From assembly GCA_025937035.1 (NCBI GenBank), contig JAICSG010000276.1:1-5956 (forward strand): a stretch of 5,956 nucleotides of DNA. Direction: 5' to 3'. Made by a program: the position numbers and the translations under genes. This stretch comes from Thermoanaerobaculia bacterium (lineage in GTDB: Bacteria; Acidobacteriota; Thermoanaerobaculia; Multivoradales; UBA5704). A model generated the notes under the pieces. It was given only the letters and a program-made list of their open reading frames with translations, did no database searches and had not been told where the DNA came from. The stretch's first letter is position 1, and the number at the start of each line of letters is the position of its first letter. This document shows positions 1-5,956 of this stretch, piece after piece.

Positions 1-1155
1 CGAGACGTCGGTGCGGCTGAACTCGCCGTTGATGTCGTCCATCTCCTTGAGCTGGTCGTAGGGGACGTCGGCCTCGGCCAGCAGCACGTTCATGTGCCCC
101 GGCATGCGGCCGGCCACCGGGTGGATGGCGTACTTGACCGTGGCGCCGTTGGACTCCAGGGCCTGCGCCAGCTCGCGCACGGCGTGCTGGGCCTGGGAGA
201 CCGCCATGCCGTAGCCCGGCACCACGATCACCGACTGGGCCGCGGTGAGCACTCCGACGGCGTCCTCCACGGTCGCCAGGTTGTAGTTGGCGGCGGGGGC
301 CGGGCCCCCTTCGGGGGTGGGCGCCACCTGGCCGAAGGCGCCGAACAGCACGTTGGCGAACGACCGGTTCATCGCCTGGCTCATCTTCATCGAGAGCAGG
401 AAGCCCGAGGTGCCGTCGAGGGCGCCGGCGATGATCAGCACGTAGTTATGGAGCGCGAAACCGGTCGAGGCCGACGCCAGGCCGGCGTAGGAGTTGAGCA
501 GTGAGATCACCACCGGCATGTCGGCGCCACCGATGGGGAGCACCGCCAGCACCCCCACGATCAGGCCGATGCCGCCCATCGCGTAGAAAAGGGGGCTGCG
601 GCTGGGGTCGGCGATCAGCAGGACCAGCAGGACCAGAGCGCCGAAGAACATGGTGATGTTGGTGCCGTTCTGCCCCTTCCAGGTCACCGGCGCGCCGGTG
701 ATCAGGCCCTGGAGCTTGCCGAAAGCCATGAGGCTGCCGGTGAAGGTCAGGAAGCCGAGGAAGACCTCCAGCCCCAGAGCTCCCATGGTGAAACGGTCGA
801 TCCCGCCCTCGGACATCCGGTGGGTGTACTCGACGACACCCACCAGGGCCGCCGCCAGGCCGCCGAAGGAGTGGGAGAGGGCGATTCGTTCGGGCATCTT
901 GGTCATCGGAATCCAGATCGACATCGCGGCGCCGATGGCCGAGCCGATGATCAGGCCGGCGGCGATCCACTTGTAGTCGATGATGCCGGCCAGGACCAGC
1001 GTGCCGACCACGGCGATCAGCATGCCGACGGACCCGATGAGATTGCCTCGCCGGGCGTGGGTCGGAGAGGACAACCCCTGCAAGGCGAGGATGAAACAGA
1101 CCGACGCGATCAGATAGGAGGCGGTCAGGGCAGGAGAGATCATGTGGCCGCTCAT
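1..1155 (-). CDS. pntB: NAD(P) transhydrogenase subunit beta (partial, C-terminus cut by window edge)
   Basis: PntB forms the membrane channel and NADP(H)-binding part of the proton-translocating transhydrogenase, which uses the proton gradient to drive hydride transfer from NADH to NADP+. I translated the minus strand from the ATG at 1155 and obtained 385 uninterrupted residues. E. coli PntB is 462 aa, so roughly 77 are missing. The N-terminal two thirds is a series of hydrophobic helices. A histidine at residue 95 in HSFGGLAA matches the conserved channel His, and GGADMPVVISLLNSYAG (209-225) carries the conserved Asn 221. The soluble NADP domain follows, with PGYGMAVSQAQHAV (313-326) and HPVAGRMPGHMNVLLAEA (345-362). 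The start overlaps the pntA2 stop (ATGA), with GGAG 9 nt upstream, so translation is probably coupled. The visible part is intact and the identification is firm. Confidence 0.97.
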   Translation of the reverse strand, partial: MSGHMISPALTASYLIASVCFILALQGLSSPTHARRGNLIGSVGMLIAVVGTLVLAGIIDYKWIAAGLIIGSAIGAAMSIWIPMTKMPERIALSHSFGGLAAALVGVVEYTHRMSEGGIDRFTMGALGLEVFLGFLTFTGSLMAFGKLQGLITGAPVTWKGQNGTNITMFFGALVLLVLLIADPSRSPLFYAMGGIGLIVGVLAVLPIGGADMPVVISLLNSYAGLASASTGFALHNYVLIIAGALDGTSGFLLSMKMSQAMNRSFANVLFGAFGQVAPTPEGGPAPAANYNLATVEDAVGVLTAAQSVIVVPGYGMAVSQAQHAVRELAQALESNGATVKYAIHPVAGRMPGHMNVLLAEADVPYDQLKEMDDINGEFSRTDVS

Positions 1156-1457
1156 TTCTTGTCACTCCGGGCGGGCGTCTTCTTCTTGAACATCCGCAGC
1201 ATCCGGTCGGTGATCAAGAAGCCGCCTACCGTGTTGATGGTGGCGCAGGTGACCGCGATGCAGCCCAGGATCGTGGCGGTCCACCCCCAGCCTTTGCCGG
1301 CCGCCACCAGCGAGCCCACCAGCGAGATGCCCGAGATGGCGTTGGTGCCCGCCATCAGCGGGGTGTGGAGGAGGGGTGGCACCTTCTCGATGACGTAATG
1401 GCCGAGGAAGCCCGCCAGCACGAAGATGTAGAGGCCAAAGAGCAACTCGTTCGACAT
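1152..1457 (-). CDS. pntA2: NAD(P) transhydrogenase alpha subunit, membrane domain II (PntA2/PntAB)
   Basis: This 101-aa protein is the membrane part of the transhydrogenase alpha subunit and assembles with PntB to form the proton path. It corresponds to the extreme C-terminus of single-chain E. coli PntA and to the separate PntAB protein of organisms with a split alpha subunit. Hydrophobic segments lie at about residues 4-23, 40-53 and 60-83. The signature HTPLMAGTNAISGI (31-44) and the ending TINTVGGFLITDRMLRMF (73-90) match the family closely, followed by a basic tail. The ATG at 1457 is chosen because GGGAGG lies 4-5 nt upstream and the protein then starts at the family's usual place; an open reading frame continues upstream but codes low-complexity sequence. 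The soluble NAD(H)-binding PntA1 normally encoded just before it is not here. Confidence 0.95.
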   Translation of the reverse strand: MSNELLFGLYIFVLAGFLGHYVIEKVPPLLHTPLMAGTNAISGISLVGSLVAAGKGWGWTATILGCIAVTCATINTVGGFLITDRMLRMFKKKTPARSDKK

Positions 1458-1495
1458 TGGCCCTCCCTTTCGGGTCGGTTGTTTTTCAGGTGCGA

Positions 1496-1504
1496 ATCCT
1501 AACA
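1496..1504 (-). promoter_or_regulatory. Putative extended -10 promoter for pntA2-pntB
   Basis: Read on the minus strand, 1504-1496 is TGTTAGGAT, a TGn extension plus a TANNNT -10 box. No recognisable -35 hexamer lies 16-18 bp upstream, which extended -10 promoters can tolerate. The predicted RNA start near 1489 leaves a leader of about 30 nt that contains the pntA2 Shine-Dalgarno. This comes from pattern matching only. Confidence 0.4.
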
Positions 1505-1526
1505 TGCCCGCGAAAGGGCCGGCCCC

Positions 1527-1577
1527 GCGCCCCGGGGTGGTCCGGAGGCCCGCGCCGGGGGGGTGGCGGCGGTCCGG
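1527..1577. repeat. Imperfect GC-rich direct repeat between divergent genes
   Basis: Two copies of the pattern GCGCC, a G-run ending GGGGTGG, then TCCGG occur at 1527-1545 and 1552-1577. The second is longer, with GCGGCGG-like sequence before TCCGG. The repeats sit between the divergent pnt and regulator promoters, where an activator could bind. In DNA this GC-rich, low-complexity drift is a plausible alternative. Confidence 0.3.
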
Positions 1578-1624
1578 CGCGATTTCCACCTGAGATGTCT
1601 CTGGTGCAATCAAGCCTAAAGAGC

Positions 1625-1630
1625 TAAGCT
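1625..1630 (+). promoter_or_regulatory. -10 box directly before the regulator start (leaderless candidate)
   Basis: TAAGCT fits TANNNT and ends 6 nt before the GTG start codon at 1637, which puts the expected RNA start on the start codon itself. No clear -35 is seen at 17 bp. The TAA inside the box is also an in-frame stop, so no earlier start can be used. No Shine-Dalgarno precedes the GTG. Confidence 0.45.
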
Positions 1631-1636
1631 TCGTCC

Positions 1637-3268
<1,632 letters not shown>

Positions 3269-3318
3269 AGCCCGCGTCTTTCGTCCTTCCTGTCCCTGCC
3301 CGTCCGTGCTCATCCCGC

Positions 3319-3327
3319 TGCTATAGT
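3319..3327 (+). promoter_or_regulatory. Extended -10 promoter of purM (leaderless candidate)
   Basis: TGCTATAGT is a TGn extension plus a near-consensus -10 (TATAGT). It ends 8 nt before the purM ATG, so the expected RNA start falls at or within 2-3 nt of the start codon. No -35 is evident, and no Shine-Dalgarno lies before the ATG. The TAG within TATAGT is an in-frame stop and excludes any earlier purM start. Confidence 0.6.
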
Positions 3328-3335
3328 TCGGGCCG

Positions 3336-4415
3336 ATGAGCTCCCCCACCCCCAAATCCGCCTACGCCGCCGCCGGAGTCGACATCGACGCCCAGGAGAA
3401 GGGGCTCGCCCGCGTCAAGAAGCTGGCGAAGTCGACTTTCACCCCCGGGGTGCTGACCGAGATCGGCAGCTTCGGCGGCCTGTTCCGGCCGGAGCTGGCC
3501 GGGATGGCCGAGCCGGTCCTGGTGGCCTCGGCCGACGGGGTGGGGACCAAGCTGGTGGTGGCGCGGATGGCAGGGGACTACTCCTCGGTGGGCCGCGACC
3601 TGGTCAACCACTGCGTCAACGACATCCTGGTGCAGGGGGCCGAGCCGCTCTTCTTCATGGACTACCTGGGGGCCGGCGTCCTGGAACCGGAGAGGATGGT
3701 CGAGCTGGTCTCCGGGGTGGCCGACGGCTGCCGGGAGAACGGCTGCGCCCTGCTGGGCGGCGAGACGGCCGAGATGCCCGGCTTCTACCAGCCGGGGGAC
3801 TACGAGCTGGTCGGCTTCATCGTCGGCCTCGTCGACCGGCCCAAGGTGCTCGACGGCTCCAGGGTCCAGGCCGGGGACGTCCTGGTGGGTCTCCCCTCGT
3901 CCGGCCTCCACACCAACGGCTACTCGCTCGCCCGCAAGGTGGCCTTCGAGAAGGCCGGCCTCGCGATCGGCGACAAAGCGCCGTGGGACAGGAAACGGAC
4001 GGTGGGGGAGTCGCTGCTGGAGCCCCACCTCTCCTACCTCAAGGCGATCCGGCCGCTCCTCGGCGAGAGGACCCTGCACGGCATGGCCCACATCACCGGC
4101 GGCGGCATCACGGACAACCTGCCGCGCGTCCTGCCGGAGGGAACCCACGCCCTGATCCGCATGGGGAGCTGGCCCGTCCCGGAGCTCTTCCACTTCCTCC
4201 AGGAGACCGGGGAGGTCGAGAGCGAGGAGATGCTCCGCGTCTTCAACATGGGAATCGGGATGATCCTGGTGGTCGATCCCAAGGGCCTGGCCGAGATCCT
4301 AGGGCTCCTCCGCTCCGTGGGGCAGAAGAGCTGGCTCCTCGGCACCGTCCAGCCGGGCGGCTCGGGGGTGGTCTACGACCTGGGGACCGAATCGCCGCAG
4401 CTCCCCTCCTCCTGA
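3336..4415 (+). CDS. purM: Phosphoribosylformylglycinamidine cyclo-ligase (AIR synthetase)
   Basis: PurM closes the imidazole ring, converting FGAM and ATP to AIR, the fifth step of de novo purine synthesis in the cytosol. The 359-aa chain is close to the usual 340-350 and carries the family motifs in order: SADGVGTKL (65-73), NHCVNDILVQGAEPLFF (91-107) with the following MDYLG, LLGGETAEMPG (139-149), GLPSSGLHTNGYSLAR (185-200), AHITGGGITDNLPRVLP (251-267) and FNMGIGM (303-309). The ATG is forced by an in-frame TAG ten bases upstream. An extended -10 sits directly before it, so purM probably starts its own transcript even though the sigma-54 activator gene lies 67 bp upstream on the same strand. 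purN follows immediately, and the purN ribosome binding site overlaps the purM stop. No anomalies were seen in the protein. Confidence 0.97.
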   Translation: MSSPTPKSAYAAAGVDIDAQEKGLARVKKLAKSTFTPGVLTEIGSFGGLFRPELAGMAEPVLVASADGVGTKLVVARMAGDYSSVGRDLVNHCVNDILVQGAEPLFFMDYLGAGVLEPERMVELVSGVADGCRENGCALLGGETAEMPGFYQPGDYELVGFIVGLVDRPKVLDGSRVQAGDVLVGLPSSGLHTNGYSLARKVAFEKAGLAIGDKAPWDRKRTVGESLLEPHLSYLKAIRPLLGERTLHGMAHITGGGITDNLPRVLPEGTHALIRMGSWPVPELFHFLQETGEVESEEMLRVFNMGIGMILVVDPKGLAEILGLLRSVGQKSWLLGTVQPGGSGVVYDLGTESPQLPSS

Positions 4416-4421
4416 AGGAGG
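4415..4421 (+). promoter_or_regulatory. Strong ribosome binding site of purN, overlapping the purM stop
   Basis: AAGGAGG is a full-strength Shine-Dalgarno whose first A is the last base of the purM TGA. It is the main evidence for where purN starts: the in-frame ATC at 4429 lies 7 nt after it, at ideal spacing, while the in-frame ATC at 4423 is too close and the ATT at 4450 too far. Confidence 0.75.
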
Positions 4422-4422
4422 A

Positions 4423-4456
4423 ATCAAAATCCAAAATCCAAAATTCGCAATTCCCC
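4423..4456 (+). repeat. AT-rich heptamer tandem repeat at the 5' end of purN
   Basis: The units are ATCAAA (4423), ATCCAAA (4429), ATCCAAA (4436), ATTCGCA (4443) and ATTCCCC (4450), a decaying 7-nt period. It is an AT-rich island in DNA that is otherwise strongly GC-rich. Seven is not a multiple of three, so a change of one unit would shift the reading frame if translation began before it. It covers the place where the purN start codon should be. Confidence 0.7.
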
Positions 4457-5058
4457 TCGCCATCCTCCTCTCCGGACGCGGCAGCAACTTCCTGGCGCTG
4501 CACGCCGCCATCGAGCGCGGCGAGATCCCGGCGCGGATCGCCCTGGTCCTGAGCAACGTGGCGGACGCTCCGGGGCTGGCGAAGGCGCGCGAGCTGGGGC
4601 TGCCCGCCCTGGCAATCCCCCATAAGGAGGAGCCGAGCCGGCAGGCGCACGAGGAGAAGGTGATCGCGGCCCTGCGGGAGTCGGGAGCGGAGTGGGTCTG
4701 CCTGGCCGGCTACATGCGGCTGCTCTCGCCGGCGATCGTGGGGGCCTTCCGGCAGCGCATCCTCAACATCCATCCCAGCCTGCTGCCCGCCTTCCCCGGC
4801 CTCGACGCCCAGGAACAGGCCCTGGCCCACGGGGTCAAGGTCTCCGGCTGCACCGTCCACCTGGTCGACGAGGGGCTGGACAGCGGCCCGATCGTGGTCC
4901 AGCGGGCGGTCCCGGTGCTCGACGGCGACACCGCGGCGGCCCTCTCGGCGCGCATTCTGGAGGCTGAGCACCAGGCCTACCCCGAGGCCCTGCGCCGGCT
5001 GCTGACCGAGCCCTGGACGATCGGGGGGCGGCGGCTCACCTTCGGCCCGAGCCTGTAA
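4429..5058 (+). CDS. purN: Phosphoribosylglycinamide formyltransferase, probable non-canonical start
   Basis: PurN transfers a formyl group from 10-formyltetrahydrofolate to GAR, the third step of purine synthesis. Reading from ATC at 4429 gives 209 aa, against 212 in E. coli. The N-terminal beta strand and substrate loop AILLSGRGSN (11-20) are intact. The catalytic residues are present: Asn 113 and His 115 in NIHPSLLPAFPG, and Asp 151 in LDSGP, with the correct 36-residue gap from His to Asp. No in-frame ATG, GTG or TTG exists between the purM stop and the SGRGSN loop. The first GTG, at 4558, would delete that loop and leave 166 aa, probably inactive. ATC at 4429 is preferred because of the AAGGAGG 7 nt before it. 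If ATC is not used, this copy is poorly expressed or a pseudogene. It is co-transcribed with purM. Confidence 0.88.
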   Translation: MQNPKFAIPLAILLSGRGSNFLALHAAIERGEIPARIALVLSNVADAPGLAKARELGLPALAIPHKEEPSRQAHEEKVIAALRESGAEWVCLAGYMRLLSPAIVGAFRQRILNIHPSLLPAFPGLDAQEQALAHGVKVSGCTVHLVDEGLDSGPIVVQRAVPVLDGDTAAALSARILEAEHQAYPEALRRLLTEPWTIGGRRLTFGPSL

Positions 5059-5061
5059 ACC

Positions 5062-5487
5062 CTACCGGTGCCGGAGCGAGAAGGTTCCGGTCCCGCGCGC
5101 GCCGCCCTGGCAGTCGTCGGCCTGGAACGTCCCGGAGAGGGAGGACGGAGTCGCCGGCGCCACGATGGCGCTCCACGGACAGTTGGAGGCCGGGCTGGTG
5201 GTGACCAGGAGCATGGCCAGGGCGCCGCCCGCGTCCAGGCCGGTCACCGTCCCCTGGCTGCTGGCGTCCGGGCAGTCGACCCACCACCGGCCGCTGTAGT
5301 TGGGAGCGAGGTCCATCTCGAGGGCACAGGTCCCCTGGAGGTGGATGCCGGGCTGGACCCCCGTGATGGTGCCGATCCAGTTCCCCCGCGTCGTGCGGAC
5401 GCCGGGCTCGGTCGGGCTGCTGTGGCCGCCGCACCCAGGGAGGGCGAGCGCCAGGCAGGCCAGGGCGGCGAAGGCGAGCTTCCTCAT
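5062..5487 (-). CDS. Small putative lipoprotein of unknown function
   Basis: I do not recognise a named family. The 141-aa product begins MRK, then a hydrophobic stretch (4-16) ending LPGC, a lipobox-like site with Cys 19 as the likely lipidated residue, followed by a Gly/Ser/Pro linker (20-30). The rest is rich in Gly, Thr and Ser with short alternating hydrophobic stretches (NWIGTITGV, LEMDLAPNYSGRWWV, LSGTFQA, GTGTFSL), suggesting a small beta-sheet or barrel domain. Four further cysteines (54, 72, 103, 126) could form two disulfides outside the cytoplasm. The ATG at 5487 is preferred over one 26 codons upstream because it places the signal peptide at the N-terminus and lies just after a -10 box. 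The stop is 3 bp from the convergent purN stop. It is divergent from the rRNA promoters. Confidence 0.72.
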   Translation of the reverse strand: MRKLAFAALACLALALPGCGGHSSPTEPGVRTTRGNWIGTITGVQPGIHLQGTCALEMDLAPNYSGRWWVDCPDASSQGTVTGLDAGGALAMLLVTTSPASNCPWSAIVAPATPSSLSGTFQADDCQGGARGTGTFSLRHR

Positions 5488-5493
5488 GCCGCG

Positions 5494-5499
5494 ATTGTA
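5494..5499 (-). promoter_or_regulatory. -10 box directly before the lipoprotein start (leaderless candidate)
   Basis: On the minus strand 5499-5494 reads TACAAT, a 5/6 match to TATAAT, ending 6 nt before the ATG at 5487, so the RNA would begin on or beside the start codon. No Shine-Dalgarno is present and no good -35 is seen. Confidence 0.45.
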
Positions 5500-5558
5500 G
5501 CCGGGGTTGGAATAGAGGCGGGGGGAGGCCGGTTGCCCCTCCAGCGTGCGACGGGGGT

Positions 5559-5587
5559 TTGACAAAGGGCGGCCGGGGTGGAATACT
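5559..5587 (+). promoter_or_regulatory. rRNA operon promoter P1
   Basis: A perfect TTGACA (5559-5564), a 17-bp spacer and AATACT (5582-5587, 4/6 to consensus). It faces the boxA-like leader and the expected 16S gene to the right. The predicted RNA start is near 5594. Confidence 0.65.
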
Positions 5588-5765
5588 CCTCCTCAGCAGC
5601 GGGTTCTACTCTCTGCGAAACGCGACGAGAGCGTGGGTGGCGCGGCGGCTTTGACATCGAAGTGACCTCGGCTCCTCGCGGGACGCTGGAATAAGCTCCC
5701 CGGGCGAGCGGTTAGAGATCCCTGCGAACGACGAAGCGAGGCGGGACGGCAAAAAGGGGTTGACA
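5579..5765 (+). repeat. Imperfect ~109-bp tandem duplication within the rRNA promoter region
   Basis: The same landmarks occur twice in the same order: TGGAATA at 5579 and 5687, GCGG(G)TT at 5599 and 5708, CTGCGAA at 5613 and 5722, and TTGACA at 5651 and 5760. CTGCGAA is exactly 38 bp before TTGACA in both copies, and corresponding landmarks are 108-109 bp apart. The copies have diverged between landmarks. The middle TTGACA (5651-5656) has no -10-like hexamer at 17 bp (CCTCGC at 5674) and the next TGGAATAAGCT is 36 bp away, so it is probably a degenerate promoter. Confidence 0.6.
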
Positions 5766-5788
5766 CCCAAGCCTGCCTGCCCTATGCT
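5760..5788 (+). promoter_or_regulatory. rRNA operon promoter P2
   Basis: A perfect TTGACA (5760-5765), a 17-bp spacer and TATGCT (5783-5788, 4/6 to consensus including TA and final T). The sequence just downstream (TCGCCTC) is a GC-rich discriminator, as in stringently controlled stable-RNA promoters. The RNA start is expected near 5795, directly before a strong hairpin. Confidence 0.75.
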
Positions 5789-5795
5789 TCGCCTC

Positions 5796-5811
5796 CCCTC
5801 GGAAACGAGGG
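5796..5811 (+). other. Leader hairpin 1 with GAAA tetraloop
   Basis: CCCTCG (5796-5801) and CGAGGG (5806-5811) form six Watson-Crick pairs closed by a GAAA GNRA tetraloop. It begins within about 1-2 nt of the predicted P2 RNA start and would cap the 5' end of the rRNA precursor. Confidence 0.6.
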
Positions 5812-5821
5812 TGACGCGAAG

Positions 5822-5835
5822 GCGGCGCGAGCCGC
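5822..5835 (+). other. Leader hairpin 2 with GCGA tetraloop
   Basis: GCGGC (5822-5826) and GCCGC (5831-5835) form five G-C pairs closed by GCGA, again a GNRA loop. It lies 10 nt after hairpin 1 and 12 nt before the boxA-like core. Confidence 0.5.
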
Positions 5836-5847
5836 GATCTCGGCGTC

Positions 5848-5861
5848 GGTTCTTTGAAAAC
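5848..5861 (+). promoter_or_regulatory. boxA-like antitermination element of the rRNA leader
   Basis: GGTTCTTTGAAAAC resembles the boxA region of bacterial rRNA leaders, where Nus factors bind nascent RNA and prevent premature termination. The purine-rich, A-rich run that follows (5862-5886) is also common in such leaders. Confidence 0.65.
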
Positions 5862-5914
5862 CAGATAGAGGAAGAAAAGAGTGAAGTCAGCGGCCTGCTT
5901 CCGGGCTCGTGGTG

Positions 5915-5944
5915 ACTGGGCTTGGCCTTCGGGTTGGGTTTGGT
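5915..5944 (+). other. G:U-rich leader hairpin with UUCG loop
   Basis: The arms 5915-5927 and 5932-5944 can form 13 consecutive pairs around a UUCG loop, 5 Watson-Crick and 8 G:U. This pairing is possible only in plus-strand RNA. The innermost C-G pair closes the UUCG loop as in stable tetraloops. An alternative pairs AGTCA (5885-5889) with TGACT (5913-5917). The region may instead pair with the 16S 3' flank during rRNA processing. Confidence 0.35.
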
Positions 5945-5956
5945 GTGCTGCTGAGC

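Larger units (their letters stand above)
5795..5956 (+). other. rRNA operon 5' leader (external transcribed spacer), partial
   Basis: From the P2 start to the window edge there is no credible protein gene. The order of tandem strong promoters, structured leader and a TTCTTTGAAAAC box is typical of the DNA before a 16S rRNA gene. The conserved 16S start (AGAGTTTGAT region) is not reached, so the identity is inferred from the leader only. Confidence 0.7.

Noticed and set aside
94..504. A 136-aa plus-strand frame opposite pntB.
   Set aside because: It is an antisense shadow with His/Gly/Arg-rich sequence; the PntB NADP-binding motifs lie on the other strand.
446..1165. A 239-aa minus-strand frame across pntB.
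   Set aside because: It is out of frame with the recognisable PntB reading and is Arg/Pro/His-rich. The true pntB frame, begun at 1155, reads through without a stop to the window edge.
1441..1460. A possible sigma-54 promoter (TGTCGAACGAGTTGCT, minus strand) over the start of pntA2.
   Set aside because: The -12 half looks right but the invariant GG of the -24 element is TGT here, and the site lies inside the coding start.
3321..4193. A 290-aa minus-strand open frame over purM.
   Set aside because: It is an antisense shadow of a clearly functional purM, with His/Gly/Asp-rich sequence and no family features.
5064..5091. A possible bidirectional terminator between purN and the lipoprotein (ACCGG/CCGGT, CCGGA/TCCGG).
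   Set aside because: The stems have only 5 bp with long loops, there is no T-run on either side, and the site lies within the lipoprotein coding end.
5068..5562. A 164-aa plus-strand frame opposite the lipoprotein.
   Set aside because: It has no signal peptide or motif and is Gly/Ala/Arg-rich. The minus-strand product has a coherent signal peptide, a lipobox and a matching -10.
5651..5697. A third full promoter using the middle TTGACA.
   Set aside because: The hexamer at 17-bp spacing is CCTCGC, and the nearest -10-like sequence (AATAAG or TAAGCT) is more than 30 bp away. It is kept only as part of the duplication.

Overview
The window looks like a chromosomal stretch of a very GC-rich bacterium. 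Nothing in it points to a plasmid, phage or CRISPR. An FHA/sigma-54 activator, housekeeping purine genes, a small GC-rich lipoprotein and an rRNA-operon leader with a TTCTTTGAAAAC box would fit Acidobacteriota or a deltaproteobacterium-like lineage. That placement is a loose inference and no single gene settles it.

Layout. (1) Positions 1-1457, minus strand: the membrane part of a split proton-translocating NAD(P) transhydrogenase. pntA2 (alpha-subunit domain II, 101 aa) overlaps pntB by 4 bp, and pntB runs off the left edge. The NAD(H)-binding subunit PntA1 is not beside them. (2) Positions 1458-1636: a divergent control region with an extended -10 facing pnt, a -10 facing the regulator, and a GC-rich direct repeat. 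(3) Positions 1637-3268, plus strand: a sigma-54 activator with a degenerate FHA-like sensor, a AAA+ domain carrying GAYTGA, and what looks like two consecutive Fis-type helix-turn-helix units. (4) Positions 3336-5058, plus strand: purM then purN, steps 5 and 3 of de novo IMP synthesis, coupled by a strong ribosome binding site laid over the purM stop. purN has no ATG, GTG or TTG upstream of its substrate-binding loop, because a small AT-rich heptamer repeat occupies its 5' end. (5) Positions 5062-5487, minus strand: a small probable lipoprotein of unknown function, convergent with purN with 3 bp between stop codons. (6) Positions 5488-5956: no protein gene. It holds an rRNA-operon control region with good sigma-70 promoters at 5559 and 5760, a third TTGACA between them within a ~109-bp imperfect tandem duplication, two GNRA-capped leader hairpins, a boxA-like element and a G:U-rich hairpin. 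The 16S gene itself should begin just past the right edge.

Themes. Three unrelated genes (the regulator, purM and the lipoprotein) have a TANNNT -10 box 6-8 nt before the start codon and no Shine-Dalgarno, which predicts leaderless mRNAs. pntA2, pntB and purN have clear Shine-Dalgarno sites. I see no clearly new defence or mobile system. The most unusual items are the start-less purN, the leaderless pattern and the duplicated rRNA promoter array.
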